From Rhodospirillales bacterium (GTDB lineage: Bacteria > Pseudomonadota > Alphaproteobacteria > JAJFIK01), in contig JAJFIK010000089.1 in NCBI GenBank assembly GCA_021775005.1, forward strand, positions 22,685 to 86,684: DNA of 64,000 nucleotides, written 5' to 3'. Each line of letters opens with the position of its first letter. Positions within the stretch are counted from its first letter, which is position 1. A model generated the notes under the pieces. That model did not search any database and had not been told where the DNA came from. It saw nothing but the letters and a program-made list of their open reading frames with translations. The translations under genes and the position numbers were made by a program. Positions 57,335 to 64,000 of the stretch are shown here, piece after piece.

Positions 57335-58372
57335 ATGACGTTGGCATTCAAAGCCACAGCAAGCCTTTGTACATTAGTGATTTGCGCAGGGCTCAACGCT
57401 GCTGCGGCAAGTGGTGTGGGCGATAGTGGGACTGGAAGCGGAACGCATAATTCCGGCGGCGTGGGAATTGGCTCATCGATTACGGTTAATGACCCACTGC
57501 CGACGATAAACGTTGAAGGCATCTCGCTGGGGCAAAACTCCCCGACGCATAATCCGTCTCCAAACATCCCCATGATGGATTTGGGGCAGAATGATGTACA
57601 GCACCGCGCCAGTGTGCCAATTCCTAGCCTTGGCTACGGCATGGAGACGCCAAAACACGGCGGTGGGATCAACATTCCTATTCAGCTGCCAAATCTCAAC
57701 ATTAATATCTCCGGTATGATGTCGAATGTGACCAGCGGTGGCGGGCAGCATAACAGCGGCGGCGGTGGCGGCTGCCGATCTCGCTGTGGCGGCGGCAATA
57801 GAAGCCGTGAGCGAAACATCACCATTAACAACAGCGTTCATAATGAGACAAATATCGAAAATAACGTCTTTGTTCGAGGTGGGTCCACCTATCATATCGT
57901 TGAAGATCGCACCCCGGTCTATATCGAGAATTTCACCATTGATGGCGAAGTGCTTGCCCATGAGGGCCTGATCCCGCTGCGTGCCGTATGCCTTGATAGC
58001 TCAGGTGGTGTTCACCCCGCGAGCCAGGTATTTGCTGAGGAAATGGTTAGCGAAAACTTTGATGGTGAGATCTATCGCTGTGTCATCGGCACCTATATGC
58101 AATTTACCATGGGTGAGATGGAAAACGGTGAGCGGTCCTTTGAGCATGCCTGGTCTGAGACCTGCGCGGTGGGTGATGCCCTTCGTTATCGCGATGGCGA
58201 GCTTACGTGCGCGCGCCAAGAGGAGCGCCGGCCTTGTAATGAGCGCAGCCTGCTGCGTCGCCATGGACCGGGTGAGAAGCTTGTGGTCTTACGGGGTATG
58301 GCCATGAACGGCTCTGAAGCGCTGGGGTCCTTGGGCCTAGACGGCGGTGTCGGGGCATACCGGCGGTTCTAA
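57335..58372 (+). CDS. Secreted Gly/Asn-rich surface-type protein
   Basis: 345 residues. Signal peptide MTLAFKATASLCTLVICAGLNAAAA, then a low-complexity section with repeated THNSGG/QHNSGG motifs and a poly-Gly stretch with four Cys-region residues (GGGGGCRSRCGGG). An Asn/Ile/Thr-rich part (NITINNSVHNETNIENNVF) looks amyloid- or beta-helix-like. A Cys-containing C-terminal domain ends in GVGAYRRF. Unknown family. It lies about 2.8 kb from the hfaB gene and could be a surface adhesin component; that is inference. Confidence 0.65.
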   Translation: MTLAFKATASLCTLVICAGLNAAAASGVGDSGTGSGTHNSGGVGIGSSITVNDPLPTINVEGISLGQNSPTHNPSPNIPMMDLGQNDVQHRASVPIPSLGYGMETPKHGGGINIPIQLPNLNINISGMMSNVTSGGGQHNSGGGGGCRSRCGGGNRSRERNITINNSVHNETNIENNVFVRGGSTYHIVEDRTPVYIENFTIDGEVLAHEGLIPLRAVCLDSSGGVHPASQVFAEEMVSENFDGEIYRCVIGTYMQFTMGEMENGERSFEHAWSETCAVGDALRYRDGELTCARQEERRPCNERSLLRRHGPGEKLVVLRGMAMNGSEALGSLGLDGGVGAYRRF

Positions 58373-58470
58373 TCTAAAGACAAATTACCGAGTAGATGAT
58401 GGCCTTTGCGCGCTGGCGCAGGGGCCGTCTTCGTTTTAGGGTTGTCACTCAATCAAGAGAGGGCAGTCCC

Positions 58471-59070
58471 ATGAAACTATATTGGTGTCCACAAACCCGC
58501 TCCCTCCGCCTGCTTTGGTTTATGGAGGAGTTGGGACAGTCTTATGAGCGGGTCCTGGTCGACATCCGCGACAAAGACAAACCCCGTGATCCGGACTTTG
58601 CCAAGGCAAGCCCCATGGGCAAAGTGCCGGCCATAAGCGATGGCGGTGTTCACTTGTCAGAGTCTGCCGCAATCGCGGTCTATCTCGCTGACAAGTATCC
58701 ATCAACGGGCCTGGCGCCAGCCATTGATGACCCCTTACGCGGCGCATATCTCTATTGGATGTTCTTTGTTCCGGGGGTGGTGGAGCCCGCCATGCTTGAG
58801 AAAGTAGCGGGTTTTGAGCCCAACCCCTCTCAGTTTGGTCACGGCAGTTATGACCAGATGATCAAGGTTCTGGAGACCGGGCTTGCGGGCGGTCAATGGC
58901 TGCTTGGCGAGACGTTTTCTGCCGCTGACATTATTGTGGGTAGTACCGCCAACTTTATGAAGGGTTTCAATCTGTTGCCGGTAAACGCCACCATTGAGGC
59001 CTACATTGAGCGCTGCCTGGAACGGCCTGCCTACAGGCGCGCTATTGAGATCAACGAGGCGGGTGCCTAA
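58471..59070 (+). CDS. Glutathione S-transferase
   Basis: 199 residues from the ATG at 58471 (MKLYWCPQTRSLRLLWFMEEL). Thioredoxin-fold N-terminus with the GSH site KVPAISDGG and LSESAAIAVYLADKYP, then a helical domain with GGQWLLGETFSAADIIVG. Substrate not known. Confidence 0.9.
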   Translation: MKLYWCPQTRSLRLLWFMEELGQSYERVLVDIRDKDKPRDPDFAKASPMGKVPAISDGGVHLSESAAIAVYLADKYPSTGLAPAIDDPLRGAYLYWMFFVPGVVEPAMLEKVAGFEPNPSQFGHGSYDQMIKVLETGLAGGQWLLGETFSAADIIVGSTANFMKGFNLLPVNATIEAYIERCLERPAYRRAIEINEAGA

Positions 59071-59100
59071 GCCCTCATTGCTGGTTGCCACTAGGCACAA

Positions 59101-59176
59101 CGAAAAAGGGGGAGCTCTTGCGGCTCCCCCTAGTTCATCCCCACCTAAGCTCTGTATTAGTTGAAGCGGCCCCGCA
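59101..59176 (-). repeat. Repeat copy A of the hfaB 3' end and terminator
   Basis: 76 nt almost identical (one G insertion) to 60071-60145. It contains the last codons of the hfaB-like frame, the 3' UTR and the terminator hairpin. Upstream of it the copies diverge. Confidence 0.9.
59103..59131 (-). terminator. Rho-independent terminator, copy A
   Basis: Minus strand: AGGGGGAGC pairs with GCTCCCCCT around a 7-nt loop, then five T at the 3' end. Follows the DUF1579-like gene and the hfaB remnant. Confidence 0.85.
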
Positions 59177-59300
59177 GGGTGGCGCGAATGGTGTCGTCAC
59201 GTGCTTCGTGCCAGCGGTCTGGGTCACGGCATTCATGCTCCAGGTTGGCATAAGTGTCATTGCCCCAAAGCCATTCATATTGTTAGGCGATTACTTGCGC
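59157..59300 (-). pseudogene. Remnant of the 3' end of an hfaB-like gene
   Basis: Minus-strand frame ending at 59157 reads CRDPDRWHEARDDTIRATLRGRFN, against RRDPDRWHDSRDGQIRTALRGRFN at the end of intact hfaB. An upstream in-frame stop follows a matching VIA motif (hfaB SVIAESG; here QVIA then stop). The remnant abuts the stop of the DUF1579-like gene and has no start. It is a decayed partial duplicate. Confidence 0.75.
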
Positions 59301-59867
59301 CTAGTCCTCCGCACCGTCAGTAGTCTGCCGTGTGGCGATGTAGCGCCATACGCCCTCAATGGTCGGGCCGTTGACGTATTGGTGATCCATTGAAACAACA
59401 AATCGATCTTCGGTGATGTCAGATAATGTCAGTATAATCTCATACTGACCAAACTGATCTTCGGCTTGAGGCCAGGTTTCAACCATGCGGTCGTCTTGCC
59501 AAACCGCAACGCCGCCCGCGCCAGCCTGCGCGCCCGCAGGCACCCAGGACACCGCCCAGTTCTCATTTGCAGCGTCGTATGTCCGCATGGTCGAGCCGAT
59601 AAAACCGGTGCCATTGTCAAATTGGACCCGCATATCGGCCTGTAAGGTCTGGCCATCGTGAATAGCGTAGACTTTCATGACGCCAGTTCCGGCCAATAGC
59701 GACTGGTCTGCCTGCAGGGACCCAACTTCAAGATCCCAATCACCGAGTATGAAATCATACTGTTCGGACGAATTGCCTGTGCGTGCTTCGTCGGCAAACG
59801 CTGCAGTCGAGAAAGCAAATACAAGTGCAACTGTGAAAGTGGCAATGGTGTTCATGGTCGTTGTCAT
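59301..59867 (-). CDS. Secreted DUF1579-like protein
   Basis: 188 residues from the ATG at 59867, chosen for an AAGAGGA site upstream. Signal peptide (ATFTVALVFAFSTAAFA), then YDFILGDWDLEVGSL, the opening of DUF1579-like proteins, and beta-rich sequence such as GSTMRTYDAANENWAVSWVP and VEGVWRYIATRQ-like ending. Function unknown. It ends directly against the hfaB remnant and uses that terminator. Confidence 0.65.
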   Translation of the reverse strand: MTTTMNTIATFTVALVFAFSTAAFADEARTGNSSEQYDFILGDWDLEVGSLQADQSLLAGTGVMKVYAIHDGQTLQADMRVQFDNGTGFIGSTMRTYDAANENWAVSWVPAGAQAGAGGVAVWQDDRMVETWPQAEDQFGQYEIILTLSDITEDRFVVSMDHQYVNGPTIEGVWRYIATRQTTDGAED

Positions 59868-60070
59868 GCGTGCGATCCTCTTCACTTGATTGCACTACGG
59901 TAGACGACATGTATCCCAAAGACGTATCAAAACACCGTGTTGGCCATTGACGAAAAATTGACCAGGGCGTGAGGGTGGGGTTCAATAACTGAGGGTAAAG
60001 TCAGGCTTGCCTTTCGGCCATCTTGTCTCATGGTTGCCAGCCACGCCTGTCTTCGCAGCTCTGCCGCCCA

Positions 60071-60145
60071 CGAAAAAGGGGAGCTCTTGCGGCTCCCCCT
60101 AGTTCATCCCCACCTAAGCTCTGTATTAGTTGAAGCGGCCCCGCA
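60071..60145 (-). repeat. Repeat copy B (3' end of hfaB and its terminator)
   Basis: 75 nt matching 59101-59176 except for one base. It holds the hfaB stop and terminator. Confidence 0.9.
60073..60100 (-). terminator. Rho-independent terminator of hfaA-hfaB
   Basis: Minus strand: AGGGGAGC-type stem with GCTCCCC around TCTTGCG complement, followed by five T. Same hairpin as at 59103-59131 with one G fewer. Confidence 0.85.
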
Positions 60146-61145
60146 ATGCGGTGCGGATTTGGCCATCGCGGCTGTCGTGCCAGCGGTCTGGGTCACGGCG
60201 TTCGTGTTCTTCGTCGCCTTGGCTGTCAGTGCCCCACTGCACATCGCCATGGGCAGCGCCAATGGGGTCACCGCTTTCAGCGATGACGCTGGCGCAAACT
60301 TCGGGGCCAACGCTGTAAAGATGTGAAACCATCTCGAGTGTGGCCCGCTCAACAACCGCACGAACCGCAAGCTGGATGGGCTCCAGAGCGCGCTCACCGA
60401 CAGAGATATCAACGATATTGCCGTTGAAGAAATCGAATACGCCGGCAGAAATCTCACGACCGATGATTTGCTTCTGGTAGGAAATCACGTCAACGACTTC
60501 CAGCGTTTGTGTGTCCACCAGGCGCAGATCAAGGCCCACATCCATGACATACATGCGAATGCCAAAGCGACCGATGGGATCCATCGGATCGGGGTCACCG
60601 CCGGAGGCATCAAGGCCGTTGGAGCGGATATTGTAGTTAAGCTCCGTGATGCCGCCCACAAGATAGTAGTCGGACCCTGGAATACTGCCAGCTGTCACGC
60701 GGCGCCAATCGCCGGTATTTTCCCCAATGAGGCGGTTATTGGCATAACGCAGCTCAAGCTCTGATACGGACGTATCAAATCGTTCAAGGAGCCGAACGCC
60801 CGCAGCGTCGAGTGCGGACATGGCCATCAAAGCGGCGCCTTGGGTCACGCGGCGACCACCTTCAAATTCTTCTTTGCCGGTGTAATCGGCAATATTGCCA
60901 ACCGCGATCCGCGGCCGCACCGACAGGCTTTGGCGCGCATAGGCCCCAAGGCAGCGCAGCGAATTGGAATAAGGCGTTTCATTGGACACCACTGGCGCAT
61001 TGCCAATGTGGGTCGTGTAGCGGCCATCATTCCCGGCAATAGGCGAGACGCATGCTGACAGGCCTGCCGCAGATACTACGACAGCCGCCAGGGCTGCGAC
61101 CGCGCGGAGGGGGGATTTCCGCTTAGTCAAAACTGATGTCGCCAT
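60126..61145 (-). CDS. hfaB: HfaB/CsgG-family outer-membrane holdfast-anchor protein
   Basis: 339 residues from the ATG at 61145, overlapping the hfaA end by 23 nt. Lipobox LSAC in SAAGLSACVSPI marks a lipoprotein. The CsgG-type core reads RIAVGNIADYTGKEEFEGGRRVTQGA, ALDAAGVRLLERFDTSVSELEL, DYYLVGGITELNYNI and VDTQTLEVVDVISYQKQIIGRE. CsgG forms an outer-membrane pore that exports amyloid-type subunits; HfaB does the same for HfaA/HfaD in Caulobacter. A strong terminator follows, with no hfaD. Confidence 0.85.
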   Translation of the reverse strand: MATSVLTKRKSPLRAVAALAAVVVSAAGLSACVSPIAGNDGRYTTHIGNAPVVSNETPYSNSLRCLGAYARQSLSVRPRIAVGNIADYTGKEEFEGGRRVTQGAALMAMSALDAAGVRLLERFDTSVSELELRYANNRLIGENTGDWRRVTAGSIPGSDYYLVGGITELNYNIRSNGLDASGGDPDPMDPIGRFGIRMYVMDVGLDLRLVDTQTLEVVDVISYQKQIIGREISAGVFDFFNGNIVDISVGERALEPIQLAVRAVVERATLEMVSHLYSVGPEVCASVIAESGDPIGAAHGDVQWGTDSQGDEEHERRDPDRWHDSRDGQIRTALRGRFN

Positions 61146-61593
61146 TGAGGACAATGTCCGCCTCCTGATTACCATTGTTGATCTGAGTGGAATCCACGAT
61201 CACCGTGTTGTTGTTGCCCACTGTCACAACGTTGAGAGAGTTACCGATAGCTGTGGAGATCAGGTTAAGACCCCAACTGCCACCGCTTGAGCCGCCCCAG
61301 TCGCCAGTGACGGAACTGCCGCCCACGCCGCTGGTTTGGGAAAAGCTGCTGTCGCTTACAAATTGACCGTCAACGATGGTGCGATTGCCGTTGGCGTCCC
61401 GCGTGTTGGCATCAAACGGTTGGTTGTAGATGCCAGGATCAGAGCCATAGGGGTGGTCGTAATAGTCAACTTGACTGGAATCCTGGGCATGCGCCACGCC
61501 ACCGCCCGCTACCAATATGAGGAGGGCGGTAGCCACCAGGGCCGTGCCGTAGCGCAACCTGAGAAGTCCGTCGTTTGTGATCGCCTGTGCCAT
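61123..61593 (-). CDS. hfaA: HfaA-like holdfast anchor protein
   Basis: 156 residues from the ATG at 61593. Signal peptide ending HAQD after ATALLILVAGGGVA. The mature part has FDANTRDANGNRTIVDGQFV, a Gly/Ser-rich stretch, and the curlin-like core IGNSLNVVTVGNNNTVIVDSTQINNG, closely like Caulobacter HfaA, an amyloid-type subunit that ties holdfast polysaccharide to the cell. Coupled with hfaB. Confidence 0.8.
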   Translation of the reverse strand: MAQAITNDGLLRLRYGTALVATALLILVAGGGVAHAQDSSQVDYYDHPYGSDPGIYNQPFDANTRDANGNRTIVDGQFVSDSSFSQTSGVGGSSVTGDWGGSSGGSWGLNLISTAIGNSLNVVTVGNNNTVIVDSTQINNGNQEADIVLNGDISFD

Positions 61594-61804
61594 CTGATGT
61601 CCGCTGTCGTTGTATTTGCGTTTGCGAATTCGTTCAGGCGGAGAGTTGCAACGCCTGTGCCATGTGGACAACGGCAGAAATCCTTGCGGTTTTCGCAATT
61701 CGGTGTATCGGTTAAGCACGAGTGATGCGACGGCAGTCGCGCCAGGGGCTGCAATACAGTTAACAAGTTCCGAATTGGGACAAGCGAGAACGAAACGAGA
61801 CGCA

Positions 61805-62416
61805 ATGGCACAACTTGAGGTCTTTTTCGATTGTTCGAGTCCTTGGACTTATCTGGCGTTCTCCCAATTGCCGGACCTTGCGGCGCGAACCGGTGCAGAG
61901 GTCTTGTGGCGACCAATCCTTGTGGGTGGTGTGTTCAACAAGGTAAATCAAAGCGTCTATGAGCAACGCGCGAACGCGACGCCTGCCAAAGCGTCATATC
62001 AGCTCAAAGATTTGCGAGATTGGGCTACGCGCTATCAGTTAGCTATAAATTGGCCAACGGTATTTCCCGTGCGCGCGGTCGACGCCATGCGCGGCGCGAT
62101 CGTTGCGCAAGAGGCAGGCAAGCTTGTTCCCTATGCCATGCGCTGTTTTGAAGCCTATTGGGGCGAGGATCGCGACATTTCCCAAGAGGGCGAGCTCAAG
62201 GCCATAGCCGATGAAATCGGTCTCGATGGCGAGGCATTTTGGGTGAGTGTAAAAAGCGCGCCCATCAAGCAAGCCCTGATCGAAAACACAGAAGACCTTA
62301 TTGCAAGAGGCGGCTTTGGCTCCCCCACAATGTTCGTCGATGGCACTGACATGTATTTTGGCAATGATCGGCTCGCCCTTGTCGAAGCTGCATTAACCAA
62401 GGCGGCGCAGGCATGA
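61805..62416 (+). CDS. 2-hydroxychromene-2-carboxylate isomerase-type (DsbA-fold) protein
   Basis: 203 residues from the ATG at 61805 (MAQLEVFFDCSSPWTYLAF). The SSPWTYLA active Ser motif and GGFGSPTMFVDGTDMYFGNDRL match the GST-kappa/HCCA isomerase family. It uses glutathione in aromatic-ring degradation, but in many genomes it is orphan. Stop overlaps the next start (ATGA). Confidence 0.85.
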   Translation: MAQLEVFFDCSSPWTYLAFSQLPDLAARTGAEVLWRPILVGGVFNKVNQSVYEQRANATPAKASYQLKDLRDWATRYQLAINWPTVFPVRAVDAMRGAIVAQEAGKLVPYAMRCFEAYWGEDRDISQEGELKAIADEIGLDGEAFWVSVKSAPIKQALIENTEDLIARGGFGSPTMFVDGTDMYFGNDRLALVEAALTKAAQA

Positions 62417-63132
62417 ACGGGCCGGTTTTTAGAAACCACAACGGTGCGCCGCGCCGCGAGCCCGTTTTCAATATGCCGCCTGCGGTTGCTTGGACGGCGT
62501 TCACGCTCATTGCCATATACGTCGTGATGACGTTTTTGTCCCAAGAAATGGCGCAACGCATGGTGATTGACTTTGCATTTATCCCGGCGCGCTTTACCGG
62601 GCTGCCGCCAGAGTGGGCCATGGTTACGCCCAGCGGCCCAGAGTGGGCCACGCTTACAATGATCACTCATGCCGGCCTGCATGGCGGGATTTACCATCTG
62701 GCGTTCAACGTTCTTTGGCTGATGGCTTTTGGTACGCCTGTGGCGCGGGCTCTTGGCACGATCCGGTTCTTCATTCTGTTTCTGGTCTGTGCCGTTGGCG
62801 GTGCCGCCGCATTTTGGCTCACGCATCCCGATGGGTTGGTACCAGTTGTGGGGGCGTCCGGGGCAATATCGGGCATGATGGCCGCCGCCATAAGGTTCAT
62901 GCTGGCGGCAGGACCACTAAGCCGGGGGGCTTTGACAATGTCACCATGGGCGCTCGTGCCGCTGCAAAGCCCGCGCTTTCTTGCTTTTACCGCCGCCTGG
63001 CTCGGCATTAATCTTGTGTTCGGTCTATTTGGGTCGGCATTTAGCGGTAGCGCCATTGCGTGGGAGGCCCATATGGGTGGCTATTTTGTTGGCGCTTTGG
63101 CCGTCGGCTTGCTGATTCGCCGCAAGATGTAA
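62413..63132 (+). CDS. Rhomboid-family intramembrane serine protease
   Basis: 239 residues with about six helices. Asn/His region GLHGGIYHLAFNVLWLMAFG, catalytic Ser in the GxSG of VVGASGAISGMMAAA and catalytic His in WEAHMGGYFVGALAVG. Cuts transmembrane substrates. Coupled to the upstream isomerase gene. Confidence 0.9.
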   Translation: MNGPVFRNHNGAPRREPVFNMPPAVAWTAFTLIAIYVVMTFLSQEMAQRMVIDFAFIPARFTGLPPEWAMVTPSGPEWATLTMITHAGLHGGIYHLAFNVLWLMAFGTPVARALGTIRFFILFLVCAVGGAAAFWLTHPDGLVPVVGASGAISGMMAAAIRFMLAAGPLSRGALTMSPWALVPLQSPRFLAFTAAWLGINLVFGLFGSAFSGSAIAWEAHMGGYFVGALAVGLLIRRKM

Positions 63133-63217
63133 GCCGGAAGAACCTTGATCGCCGCAGCGGAATCCCCACATAAACAAATCAGGCTTCCTGCAACGGACGA
63201 CCAAAAAGGCACCGCCC

Positions 63218-63550
63218 ATGACCGATACCCCGCCCAACGGCTCCAATCCCACAGACGAAAGTCTGGGCGCGAGCGACGATACGAAGCCCAAAAGCGGTAT
63301 CGGGTTTGAGCATGTGCTTTACATGCTGCTCTATGCATTTCTCGGCTGGGTGACGCTTTGGCTCCTGCTGATTATGGCTTTGGTACAGCTCATCGTGGTG
63401 CTGGTGGATAGTAAACCGAACAAGGAACTCCGCTCGTTTTCCCGCAACGGTGCCCAATTCATGTTTGAATTGATGGCCTTCTTGGGCTTTGCAAGAACGG
63501 AAAAGCCTTTTCCGTTTGGCAAATTTCCTGATGTGCCCGACGCGGAGTAG
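63218..63550 (+). CDS. DUF4389 family membrane protein
   Basis: 110 residues. Hydrophilic N-terminus, then one strong hydrophobic region (LYMLLYAFLGWVTLWLLLIMALVQLIVVLV) and the DUF4389 C-terminus with FMFELMAFLGFARTEKPFPFGKFPD. Function unknown. Confidence 0.85.
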   Translation: MTDTPPNGSNPTDESLGASDDTKPKSGIGFEHVLYMLLYAFLGWVTLWLLLIMALVQLIVVLVDSKPNKELRSFSRNGAQFMFELMAFLGFARTEKPFPFGKFPDVPDAE

Positions 63551-63777
63551 CTAAAGCTGGCGGGGTCCAATACACGGACGCGGCACTTTCAAATTGATAT
63601 TTGTTAGGAATTGGCAGCGAATTAGCCGTTTTTCGGCGCGTTCGGGGTGCAATTACGCTTGTCTGCAACTGCGCGGCGCATGATAATGCTGCCTGGGGAA
63701 GGGCAACTACCGGCAGCGCTGGTCATTGGCGCTGTGGGATCGTCCAGATCTTGGACAACCAGCAAAGGAGCCGCCCT

Positions 63778-64000
63778 ATGACAGTTGCCAAAATTTTGCA
63801 GGACAAAGGTAACAAGGTTCACACCATCCACAGCGATATGACCGTGGGCGAGGCTACAGCTATGCTTCGCGAATTGCGTGTTGGGGCGCTTGTGGTTGTC
63901 GCCGAGGGCGATCAGATCGCCGGTGTGTTCTCAGAGCGCGATCTTGTACGTGCCATCGCAACAGATGCCGCAGGGGCGCTTGGCCAAGCCATTGGAAGTT
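63778..64000 (+). CDS. CBS-domain protein (partial, runs off the window)
   Basis: First 74 residues only. MTVAKILQDKGNKVHTIHSDMTVGEATAM and GALVVVAEGDQIAGVFSERDLVRAIA are the start of a tandem CBS pair as in IMPDH-like regulators. An AAAGGAG site precedes the ATG. The 3' end lies outside. Confidence 0.85.
   Translation, partial: MTVAKILQDKGNKVHTIHSDMTVGEATAMLRELRVGALVVVAEGDQIAGVFSERDLVRAIATDAAGALGQAIGS

Noticed and set aside
1..64000. CRISPR arrays, insertion sequences, prophage or rRNA
   Set aside because: No regular spacer-repeat series, transposase, phage structural motif or rRNA sequence was recognised.

Overview
The window looks like a chromosomal segment of a free-living alphaproteobacterium of moderately high GC. 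The grounds are a CckA-type cell-cycle hybrid kinase, a recA-alaS pair with a GAAC-N7-GAAC SOS box of the alphaproteobacterial type, the DUF1476 (F1-ATPase zeta-inhibitor) and DUF3126 families, a three-part PurL/PurQ/PurS FGAM synthase, and an HfaA/HfaB holdfast-anchor pair as known from Caulobacter relatives. I cannot place it below class. Coding density is very high. No prophage, insertion sequence, CRISPR array or rRNA operon was seen.

Layout. 1-5.4 kb: cckA, a glycosyltransferase, a small acidic-tailed protein, a palindromic intergenic element, an ICMT-like methyltransferase and a TfoX-N protein. 5.5-13.7 kb: housekeeping core with SOS box-recA-terminator-alaS, a potassium channel with a cyclic-nucleotide-like domain, icd, trmJ and rpsD with its own promoter and a bidirectional terminator. 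13.8-21 kb: grxD, bolA and purine synthesis (purC-purS-purQ-purL in one minus-strand operon, purB separate), with DUF1476 and a DUF1272 zinc-ribbon gene too short for usual ORF cut-offs. 21-26.6 kb: a complete peptide/nickel-type ABC importer. 26.7-31.3 kb: small secreted proteins, radC, map, sfsA, a CinA/MoaB-like protein and tRNA-Leu(UAA).

31.3-35.4 kb is the most unusual part. It is a mercury-resistance-like cluster without a reductase. A MerR-family regulator lies beside two MerR-type promoters (19-bp spacers with a central dyad) that point at each other. One drives a MerT-like protein, a large thioredoxin-fold protein and an M23 peptidase. The other drives a Cys-containing membrane protein and a GDCCVxC protein. 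No merA, merP or merB is present.

35.4-57 kb: metabolic and unknown genes (NYN-domain protein with a membrane helix, SDR and enoyl-CoA hydratase pair, queF, nitroreductase, esterase, cysE, PCuAC, DUF3126, RND/MMPL transporter, hydroxybutyrate-type dehydrogenase, PhoH-like ATPase, two unknown proteins with hydrophobic segments, gamma-carbonic anhydrase, methyltransferase, PilZ, GMC oxidoreductase, PAS protein). 57-64 kb: a surface-type Gly/Asn-rich protein, a GST, a decayed copy of the hfaB 3' end, hfaB and hfaA, an HCCA-isomerase-like protein, a rhomboid protease, DUF4389 and a CBS-domain gene running off the end.

A window-wide pattern is that six convergent gene pairs interlock their stop codons in an exact 4-nt overlap, leaving no room for an intergenic terminator.
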